A DNA stretch of 32,674 nucleotides, from the NCBI GenBank assembly GCA_035495815.1, contig DATJFH010000218.1:1-32674 (forward strand). Direction: 5' to 3'. The position numbers were made by a program, and so were the translations under genes. Shown piece after piece: positions 17,625 to 24,596 of this stretch (positions within the stretch are counted from its first letter, which is position 1; the number at the start of each line of letters is the position of its first letter). The stretch comes from DATJFH01 sp035495815. GTDB taxonomy: Bacteria; Acidobacteriota; Terriglobia; Bryobacterales; Bryobacteraceae. The notes under the pieces are model-generated. The model ran no database searches, was not told the origin of the DNA, and saw only the letters and a list, made by a program, of their open reading frames with translations.

Positions 17625-17978
17625 TTACTCCAACTTCTCGAACTCGAGCTGATCGCCGGGCTGGGTGCCGCTCGTTTCAATCACTCCAACCGGCAGCTCC
17701 AGCACCGAATGGGCGGTCAGGCAGGCCGAAAGCCGGCGGGGAACCATCTTCCTGCGGACCTTCCGGACCTTCTTCTTCCGGTCCAGGTACACCACGTCGA
17801 TCGCAAACTTCATCCCGAAACTGTGAACCGCTTCGCAGGGGGCAATCCACAAGCCCTCGCCGGGGGCCAGACCGGTATGTTTCAGCAGCCCCGTGCGGCG
17901 CTTCGCGCTGGTATCGGCGATCTCGGCCGCATCCGCCAGAACCGTACCCCGATCCCGGTTCCAAACCTTGATTCGCAA
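17625..17978 (-). CDS. DUF192 family protein
   Basis: A 117-residue single-domain protein of the DUF192 family. Recognisable family text is RRTGLLKHTGLAPGEGLWIA, PCEAVHSFGMKFAIDVVYLD and SVLELPVGVIETSGTQPGDQ. DUF192 proteins are small beta-rich proteins of unknown biochemical role and many are exported; this one has no signal peptide with the start used. The start codon is TTG at 17976-17978 with only a weak GAAG upstream. It is upstream of and codirectional with the Tad operon, separated by 106 bases holding a small hairpin, so co-regulation is possible but not shown. Confidence 0.85.
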   Translation of the reverse strand: MRIKVWNRDRGTVLADAAEIADTSAKRRTGLLKHTGLAPGEGLWIAPCEAVHSFGMKFAIDVVYLDRKKKVRKVRRKMVPRRLSACLTAHSVLELPVGVIETSGTQPGDQLEFEKLE

Positions 17979-17994
17979 GACTTCAGTTTATAAC
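17970..17994. promoter_or_regulatory. Overlapping divergent -10 elements around TTATAA
   Basis: A palindromic TTATAA (17988-17993) gives TATAAC on the plus strand (17989-17994) and TATAAA on the minus strand (17992-17987). On the plus strand TTGATT lies 15 bases upstream (inside the 5' end of the DUF192 gene), which could drive the propeller gene with a leader of about 95 nt. On the minus strand no -35 match is seen and the -10 lies only 8 bases from the DUF192 start. Candidate only. Confidence 0.3.
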
Positions 17995-18082
17995 ACGAAT
18001 CCGCCCTACCATGTTGCGGGTATGGCGACTTTTCCCTGGGCCGCGGGTTTAAGAGGTAAGATTGGAAACTGCCGCATTCTTC

Positions 18083-18099
18083 AGGAGTATAGGTCCGTG
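18083..18099 (+). promoter_or_regulatory. Ribosome binding site deciding the GTG start of the propeller gene
   Basis: AGGAG (18083-18087) is 9 bases before the GTG at 18097-18099. Starting here removes 68 upstream codons that overlap the divergent DUF192 gene and places a signal peptide at the N-terminus, so this start is favoured. Confidence 0.7.
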
Positions 18100-21066
18100 A
18101 ATCATGTCTCCATCGCACTTGTTGCCAGTTTGACGGTTGTGTCTCTCGCCGTGCCCCGGCAGGCCCAGGCCCAGCAGCAGGCGCCGGTGGCCACGTTCGG
18201 AGAAATCATCGGGCTGGGAGGCACGCCGTCGGACATCGTGCTCGATGAATTGCGCGGCCGCCTGTACCTGGTGAACAACCATTCGAACAAAGTCGACATC
18301 TACGCCATCGCCGAGAAGCGCCTGATCGGATCGATTCCGGTGGGTCTGGTGCCGCTGTCGGGAGCCATCTCCATGGACGGCGCGTTCCTCTATGTGACCA
18401 ATCAGCAAAGTTCCTCGCTGAGCGTGATCGACCTGAGCACGCGGACCGTCGTCCAGACGATCACCCTGCCGGCCCAGCCCCAGGGCGTGGAAGTTGGCGC
18501 CGACGGCCGTGCGTTGATCGCCACGGCGGGCACCGGAACCGGGAACCCGCCTCAGAACTCGCTGCTCATCTATGACCGGACACAGGCTACTTCTCAGGCG
18601 CTGTTTCCGGTGCAGGTCGCCCCGCCTCCTTCGACCATTACGGGAGTGCCCTCCACCACGCTGGTGAGACCGGACACTACGTTTTTCAGCAAGCTGATCC
18701 GGACGCCGGACGGGCAGTTCATCGTCGGCCTGACGAATCCGGGCCAGCAGACCTACATGTTCGTGTACGAAGTGGCCTCGGGGGTGATTCTGCGCAGCCG
18801 CACGGTGGCCGGGCAGTCCACGGTGCTCTCCATGGCGCCGGACGGCTCGCGCTTCATGGCCGGCTTCACCATGTACGACACGGCCACGCTCGGGGTGATC
18901 GGGCAGCAGAATATCGCCAACGCGCCTTTCTCGATGAACGGCACGTTCAACACCCGGCAAAACGTCGGCGGCAGCGCGTTTGCCCCGGATGGCGTCACCC
19001 TCTACAGCGCCTTCAACACGGCGCAATTCAACCTGCCGGCGCTGCGGCCGGCGGCTTCGACGCTGCTGATCTCCGATGCGAACAATCTGGGCATCAAGCT
19101 TGGAATCCGCATGGGGGAAAGCATCATCAGCAAGATGGTCATGACCTCCGACGGGACCAACGCCTGGGGTCTCTCCGAGTCCGGGCTGATCTACCTTCCG
19201 CTTTCGACCTTGTACGACTATCCGATCGTGGCGCCGGAAACGACGACGATCTTCCTGTCGGTCGACGAGTGCCAGCGTGGCGTGGCCACCGGAACCCTGA
19301 AGGTCAACAACCTGGGAAAGGGCCGGCTGACGGTGAGCGTGCCGAACACCGGGGCGGCGCTGATTGCCGAGGTCACCAGCGGCCTGGCGCCGACGTCCAT
19401 CAAATTCACCATGGAGCCGGGACGGGCGAACGTCACGCGGCAGGCGGGCACCAACATGGTCACCGGCGGGGCGAACATCCAGGGGTCGGCGTTCAACGTG
19501 AACCTGGCTTCCTCGGAAGCGATCAACATACCCAACAATATCCGGGTGTTCATGAATTACCGGAATCCCGACCAGCGCGGGGTGATCTACCCGATACCGA
19601 CCACGCCCAACAATTCTCCCGCGCCCAATCAGCAGTATCCGAACGGGCAAGGCAACGAGGGCTTGCAGGACCTGGTGCTCGACCAGGTTCGCGGCCGCCT
19701 CTACATTACCAACTCCGGGTACAACCGCATCGAGGTTTTCGACACCCGGAAGCGAATCTTTCTCGATCCGATCCCGGTGGGGCAATTGCCGCACATGATG
19801 GCTCTCGGAACGGACGGGACCACGCTCTACGTGGGCAATGCGGGGGGCGAATCGCTGCAGATGGTGGATCTGGACCTGAGGCGGGTGGTCGGCAGCGTCG
19901 TCTTCCCGCCGCTGCCCCGCCAGGGCGGAGGAAACAACGCCAACCCGGCGCACCCGCGTGCCATGGCGATGGGACTGTTCGGACTGCAGTTCGTGATGTC
20001 GAACGGGACGCAATGGAAGCTGGTGGGCAACACGGCAACCGTGCGTCCGGCCAACTCGGTGACTCCGGCGGTGCTTCCCGGAGCGCCGAATTTCACCATG
20101 ATCGCCTCGCCCGACAACCAGTTCATCCTGACGCTGGCGGGGCAGGGACAAGGCTATCTGTACGATTCACTGGCCGACACCTACGTGGCCGGCAAACTGC
20201 TGTTCGGCACGCCTCCGATCCAGAGCTACTACGGGCCGCTGGCGGCGTCCGCCGGCAGCAATTTCCTGCTGGCGAACGGGCTGATTCTGAACAACTCGCT
20301 CACCGTGATCGGCGGGGCGGAGAAGCCGGGCGTCACCCAGTTCAATTTTCCCAACCAGCCGGGCCAGCCGCCCACCCAGACGATCGTCAGCGCGGGCCAG
20401 CGCAACGTGGCCTCGGTGCTGGCCCTCAACGACCGCCAGTTCGTGCGGGTCACGACTCCCGTCCGGCAGAACATCAACAGCGTCACTCGCGACGACGCCC
20501 GCCCCACGCTCGAGCTGGTCGATATCCAGACCGGCGGCGAGACGCTGGTGGGCGCCATGGCGGAGAACCCCGTGGTGACCGTGTTCGGCACGCAGCGCTG
20601 GAACATTCCTCCGCGGCACCTGGTGGCCGACGCCGCCGGCACGATCTACGCCATCACGCTCTCCGGACTCACCGTGCTGCCGTCGGCGCCCGCCAGCGAC
20701 GCCACCAAGCCCGCCATCGCGACAACGCGCGGAGTGGTGAATTCGAGCGATGGGACGGCCAACATCCGGCCGGGTTCGTTCATCACCATCACCGGCCGGA
20801 ACCTGGCAGAAGCGGCTGCGGCCGACAGCGTGCCGGCGCCGACGGTCCTGGGCGGCTCCTGCGTGACCTTCAACGATACGGCCGTGCCCCTGCTGCAGAC
20901 TTCAGCCGGCCAGATCCTGGCGCAGGTGCCGGAGAACGTCACCACCGGAACGAACGTGGTGCAGGTGCGGTCGCTGGGGATGGCGCAGTCCAGCGATCCG
21001 CTCATGGTGACGGTGCAGCGTCCTCCTTCGGCGGGCGCCAGTTCGGACGCGGGCAGCGAGCGGTAA
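18097..21066 (+). CDS. Secreted double beta-propeller protein with TIGR03437-type C-terminal domain
   Basis: The 989-residue product starts at a GTG with a good ribosome site and has a signal peptide ending AQA|Q (about 1-25). Two YVTN/NHL-like propeller segments are visible. The first has DIVLDELRGRLYLVNNHSNK and GAFLYVTNQQSSSLSVIDLS; the second, about 478 residues later, has LVLDQVRGRLYITNSGYNRI and TTLYVGNAGGESLQMVDLDL. They look like an internal duplication. Between them is a beta-sandwich-like region (about 385-500). The last ~105 residues (from about 882) match the Solibacter-type C-terminal domain TIGR03437: NIRPGSFITITGRNLAEAAA, then LQTSAGQILAQVPENVTTGT. Such proteins are abundant in Solibacter-like genomes and have no known function. 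It is convergent with the TonB receptor gene. Confidence 0.85.
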   Translation: MNHVSIALVASLTVVSLAVPRQAQAQQQAPVATFGEIIGLGGTPSDIVLDELRGRLYLVNNHSNKVDIYAIAEKRLIGSIPVGLVPLSGAISMDGAFLYVTNQQSSSLSVIDLSTRTVVQTITLPAQPQGVEVGADGRALIATAGTGTGNPPQNSLLIYDRTQATSQALFPVQVAPPPSTITGVPSTTLVRPDTTFFSKLIRTPDGQFIVGLTNPGQQTYMFVYEVASGVILRSRTVAGQSTVLSMAPDGSRFMAGFTMYDTATLGVIGQQNIANAPFSMNGTFNTRQNVGGSAFAPDGVTLYSAFNTAQFNLPALRPAASTLLISDANNLGIKLGIRMGESIISKMVMTSDGTNAWGLSESGLIYLPLSTLYDYPIVAPETTTIFLSVDECQRGVATGTLKVNNLGKGRLTVSVPNTGAALIAEVTSGLAPTSIKFTMEPGRANVTRQAGTNMVTGGANIQGSAFNVNLASSEAINIPNNIRVFMNYRNPDQRGVIYPIPTTPNNSPAPNQQYPNGQGNEGLQDLVLDQVRGRLYITNSGYNRIEVFDTRKRIFLDPIPVGQLPHMMALGTDGTTLYVGNAGGESLQMVDLDLRRVVGSVVFPPLPRQGGGNNANPAHPRAMAMGLFGLQFVMSNGTQWKLVGNTATVRPANSVTPAVLPGAPNFTMIASPDNQFILTLAGQGQGYLYDSLADTYVAGKLLFGTPPIQSYYGPLAASAGSNFLLANGLILNNSLTVIGGAEKPGVTQFNFPNQPGQPPTQTIVSAGQRNVASVLALNDRQFVRVTTPVRQNINSVTRDDARPTLELVDIQTGGETLVGAMAENPVVTVFGTQRWNIPPRHLVADAAGTIYAITLSGLTVLPSAPASDATKPAIATTRGVVNSSDGTANIRPGSFITITGRNLAEAAAADSVPAPTVLGGSCVTFNDTAVPLLQTSAGQILAQVPENVTTGTNVVQVRSLGMAQSSDPLMVTVQRPPSAGASSDAGSER

Positions 21067-21086
21067 GCCGGTTGGCCCCGCCGGCT
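21066..21086. terminator. Short inverted repeat between convergent genes
   Basis: AGCCGG (21066-21071) and CCGGCT (21081-21086) form a 6-bp stem with a 9-base loop, exactly in the 18-base space between the convergent propeller and TonB-receptor stop codons. No T-tract follows on the plus strand, so if it terminates transcription it is not a classical intrinsic terminator. Confidence 0.3.
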
Positions 21087-24000
21087 AAAACGTGGCCCGG
21101 ATCGCCAGTTGTACGATACGCGGGCTGCGGGCCGTGGTGAACTCACCGAAACGGGTGTTGATCTGGCGGCCGGCGGCGTCGAAGCGCGCGGCGGCGTCCA
21201 GGGCGCTGAACTGCGTGTGGTTGAACGCGTTGTACATCTCGGCCCGGAACAGCAGATTGGCGCGCTCGCGCAGCGGGAAATTCTTGAACACGCCGATGTC
21301 CCAGTTATTGATGCCGGGTCCCCGCAAGTTGCTGCGGGCGGCGTTGCCGATGGTTCCCTGGGCAGGCGCGGCGAAGACATCCGTGCGGAAATTGCGGCTG
21401 AACGTCCGCTCGCTTTTCGGCAGAACCGGATCCTCCAGAATGACGATGCGGGCCCCGACGCTGGGAGTTCCCGTGGTATCGACGGCGTTTGCCAGGCTGT
21501 AGCTCACTGCCTGCGGCGCGCCGCTGACAAAGCTCGCGATACCGTTGATCTGCCACCCGTTCAGGATGGCGTTGACCGGCGAGAAGCTCCACTTCCTGCC
21601 CGGCACGTCCCACAGCCAGTTGATTTTCAAAACGTGCGTCCGGTCGAATCCGGCCAGACCATAGTTCCACACGCGCGGCGCCACGACGGTGGAAATCCGG
21701 GCCTGGTCGCCATCCACGTAATCCATTGCCTTCGACCACGTCCAGGATCCCCCGAACTCCAGGTTTTTGGCGAAACGGCGATTGGCGGTGACCTGGAGAG
21801 AGTGGTAGTTCGACGTGGCGTTGGCTTCACGCAGGCCGATATCGGAATAACCCACCAGCGGCCGCAGAAAGACGTCCGGCAGCGGCACGCGCGGGTTTGA
21901 CGGATCGGCGTTTCTCGGATCGAACCGGGCGCCGAGGGGCACATCCTCCAGGCTCCGGTCCCACCACATGTGCCGTCCCAGCGACCCCACGTAGCCGGCG
22001 TCGATCACCGTTCCGAAGCCGATCCGGCGCTGCACCGAGAAGTTCATGTTCATGACGGTGGGGGCCTTCATGTCGCGGTCCCAGGCAATCACCGTGGGCG
22101 GTGTAATAAAACCCTGCGCGGAGCGGAACGTGCTCAGGCGGTCGTATTGCACGACCGGCGTCTGCACCAGCGGAAACGAGTTTACAGCCGCGTAGGCATA
22201 GCCGAGGAAGCGGTTGTAGAAGATGCCGAATCCCCCGCGCAGGGCTGTTTTCCCGTCTCCGAACGGATCGTAGGCGAAGCCCACGCGAGGTCCGAACAGC
22301 GGTCCCGCGTTGTGGATGAGGGCTCGCGGATAGGATTTGTCTTCGGCGGCCACGACCATGCCATTGGTGGGATCGCCCGCTCCCGGAGCGATCGCGCCGA
22401 TCAGCGCCGCCGGGTAGAACTGCCCGGTGATCGGATTCCTTCCGGCGCGTACGCCATTGTTGAGCGCGGGTGCGATCAATTGAACTCGCTTGGCCGGATC
22501 GTAACGGTCCAGCGCAAATCCGGCGAGCAGATTGTTGGCCATCCAGAACGGTTCGAACCAGCTGATGCGGGCTCCGAGGTCGAGCGTCAGTTTGCGGTTC
22601 ACTTTCCAGTTGTCCTGCACGAACCAGTCGAACCCGCGCGACCGGATATCGGAGTTCGGTCTGGAGATCGCCTCCGTGTATGAGTTGAAGACCCCGAGAG
22701 CGGCGTTCGAGTAGGCATAGCCGGTCTCCAGCGGATTGTTGGCGTTGCGCCCGAAATCGAAGCGGCCGCCGAATTCGTTGGCCCACGGCCCGTCGAGCTG
22801 CGCGATCCACTGATAGAAAATTCCCGCCTTCAAGTTGTGCTTCCCCCAGATCTTGGTCACCTGGCTGCTGAAATCAAGATGGTCGCGCGTGAGGAAAAAG
22901 GGAAAGCGGCCGTCATAAGTGAAGGTGGGGGCGCTCACGATGCCGCCGAAAGTCATGCCGGGAAGCAGATCCAGCGGATTGCTGGTGGAGCTGAACTGTC
23001 CGGCGGTGAACTGACGCGGCTTGCGCTGGATGCTCTTCAGCGCCTCATCCGTAATGATGGCGGGTCCCCCGTTTTTGACGAACCCGAAGGTAGTCTCGAG
23101 GATCAGCGAGGGTGAAAAGAGGCGCTGGTGCCGGAACGAGCCCACGTGGTTGGTGGTTCTGGACCCGGTTTCGAGCGCCGCGAAATTAGCCGTGAGACCG
23201 CTGCCGTTGTAACCGGTCCCGCGGATGCGCTGCGCGCTGTAGCTTCCCGAGATGTTGTCCTTCGAAGTGGCCAGAAAATCGATCTTCAATGTGTAGAGCT
23301 GGGTCGGGTTGGTCCCCTCCCACTGGGTGATGTAGTTGTAATTGCCCTTGGTGACGTTGCGGTCGAGACTGTTCGGCTTGGGAAAGAAATTCAGGAGCAC
23401 GAGGCCGTTCTGATCCACGCGGCTCGCCGGTATGAGGTTGCCGGGGAACCTCTGTCCGTTGGTGGGATCGGTGATGTTGATGGGGGCGCCGTTCACGTCC
23501 ACGGACCGGGAGAAGTCGCCCAGGCGCTCGAGCTCGGTCGGCATGTTGGTGGTCTGTAGCGCCGAGGTGGTCTTGCTCGGCCAGTATTCGTGATTCCAGA
23601 AAAAGAAGAGCTTGTCCCGGGTGCGATTCAGCAGCTTCGGAATGTACACCGGACCGCCGATGTTGTAGCTGAAAGTGTTGAAGCGGTAGCGGCCTTTGGA
23701 CAAACCGTTCCGGTTGCGGAAAAAGTCGTTGGCGTTGAACTGCTCGTGCCGTTTGAAGTAGCTGAATCCGCCGTGAAAGTCGCGCGTGCCGGACTTGCTC
23801 ACCAGTTGCACGGTGGCGCCGGAGAGCCGGCCGTATTCGGCCTGAAAGCTGCTCAGCATGACTTTCACTTCCGCCACGCTGTCCATGCTGATCGGCAGCA
23901 TCAGATTGGCCGCGCCGCCCGGAGCCGAGATGACGATGCCATCCATCATGAAGTTATTGGTGTTGTTGCGGCTGCCGTTGACATTGAAATTCGAGGTGCC

Positions 24001-24519
24001 CGCCGGCGACTCGATGGCGCCGTCCTGCGGGTCGACCACGCCGGGCAGCAGCCCGAGCAGGGCGGTGACGCTGCGCCCCCTCACCAGCAGCTGATCGATC
24101 TGCGAGCTGGTAATGGCGGCCGATTTTTCGGCGCTCGCCGTCTGCACCGAGGCGCCCTGGGCGGTGACGGTGACGCGCTCCTCCACCGCGCCGAGCTCGA
24201 GCGCGATATTGCCCAGCGTCAGCCGGTCGGAGGAGAGCAGCATCACGTTCTGGCGCTCGACCGATTTGAACCCGGTCATCTTGACGATCACCCGGTAGGC
24301 GCCGGGCGGCAGGCTGCCCACCACAAAATCGCCCGTCGCGGAGCTGACCGTGGAGCGCTGAGCGCCCGTGCTCACATGCTCCAGCCCGATGGCCGCCCCT
24401 CCGATGGGCGCGCCGCTCGGATCCACCACCACACCGACGATCGTCCCGTTGATATTCTGGGCGAATGCCAAAGAAGCCCACACCATTGCCGCAAGCGTGA
24501 AACGAAAAGCACGATGCAT
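21085..24519 (-). CDS. Oar-like TonB-dependent receptor with carboxypeptidase-regulatory domain
   Basis: A 1144-residue outer-membrane protein. A signal peptide (about 1-20, MHRAFRFTLAAMVWASLAFA) is followed by a carboxypeptidase-regulatory-like beta-sandwich (about 23-105, INGTIVGVVVDPSGAPIGGA and SLPPGAYRVIVKMTGFK). A plug domain follows (about 120-240, with NVNGSRNNTNNFMMDGIVIS), then a long beta-barrel. It ends in aromatic Phe (LAIRATF), as expected for BAM-dependent insertion. The plan matches Oar-type receptors that are expanded in Acidobacteriota and thought to import polymers or other large substrates; the ligand is unknown. The start is fixed by the signal peptide. A TATAAT box only 10 bases upstream and no Shine-Dalgarno suggest a leaderless mRNA. 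Confidence 0.92.
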   Translation of the reverse strand: MHRAFRFTLAAMVWASLAFAQNINGTIVGVVVDPSGAPIGGAAIGLEHVSTGAQRSTVSSATGDFVVGSLPPGAYRVIVKMTGFKSVERQNVMLLSSDRLTLGNIALELGAVEERVTVTAQGASVQTASAEKSAAITSSQIDQLLVRGRSVTALLGLLPGVVDPQDGAIESPAGTSNFNVNGSRNNTNNFMMDGIVISAPGGAANLMLPISMDSVAEVKVMLSSFQAEYGRLSGATVQLVSKSGTRDFHGGFSYFKRHEQFNANDFFRNRNGLSKGRYRFNTFSYNIGGPVYIPKLLNRTRDKLFFFWNHEYWPSKTTSALQTTNMPTELERLGDFSRSVDVNGAPINITDPTNGQRFPGNLIPASRVDQNGLVLLNFFPKPNSLDRNVTKGNYNYITQWEGTNPTQLYTLKIDFLATSKDNISGSYSAQRIRGTGYNGSGLTANFAALETGSRTTNHVGSFRHQRLFSPSLILETTFGFVKNGGPAIITDEALKSIQRKPRQFTAGQFSSTSNPLDLLPGMTFGGIVSAPTFTYDGRFPFFLTRDHLDFSSQVTKIWGKHNLKAGIFYQWIAQLDGPWANEFGGRFDFGRNANNPLETGYAYSNAALGVFNSYTEAISRPNSDIRSRGFDWFVQDNWKVNRKLTLDLGARISWFEPFWMANNLLAGFALDRYDPAKRVQLIAPALNNGVRAGRNPITGQFYPAALIGAIAPGAGDPTNGMVVAAEDKSYPRALIHNAGPLFGPRVGFAYDPFGDGKTALRGGFGIFYNRFLGYAYAAVNSFPLVQTPVVQYDRLSTFRSAQGFITPPTVIAWDRDMKAPTVMNMNFSVQRRIGFGTVIDAGYVGSLGRHMWWDRSLEDVPLGARFDPRNADPSNPRVPLPDVFLRPLVGYSDIGLREANATSNYHSLQVTANRRFAKNLEFGGSWTWSKAMDYVDGDQARISTVVAPRVWNYGLAGFDRTHVLKINWLWDVPGRKWSFSPVNAILNGWQINGIASFVSGAPQAVSYSLANAVDTTGTPSVGARIVILEDPVLPKSERTFSRNFRTDVFAAPAQGTIGNAARSNLRGPGINNWDIGVFKNFPLRERANLLFRAEMYNAFNHTQFSALDAAARFDAAGRQINTRFGEFTTARSPRIVQLAIRATF

Positions 24520-24529
24520 GTTACGGGGT

Positions 24530-24559
24530 ATTATATTGAGCCCGCGCCGCGGAGCGCAA
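24530..24559 (-). promoter_or_regulatory. Promoter of the TonB-dependent receptor gene
   Basis: On the minus strand TTGCGC (24559-24554) and a perfect TATAAT (24535-24530) are 18 bases apart. Only 10 bases (ACCCCGTAAC) separate the -10 box from the ATG at 24519, so transcription would begin a few bases from the start codon, with no room for a Shine-Dalgarno. Confidence 0.6.
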
Positions 24560-24596
24560 GGAGAACGCGCCGTTCAGCGGAGATGCTGCAGTTTGT

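Noticed and set aside
18049..20151. A 700-codon minus-strand frame antisense to the propeller gene
   Set aside because: The plus-strand protein has a signal peptide, repeats and a known C-terminal domain; the antisense frame has none.
22550..22560. GGTTCGAACC, resembling a tRNA T-loop
   Set aside because: It lies inside the TonB-receptor gene and no acceptor or anticodon stem surrounds it.
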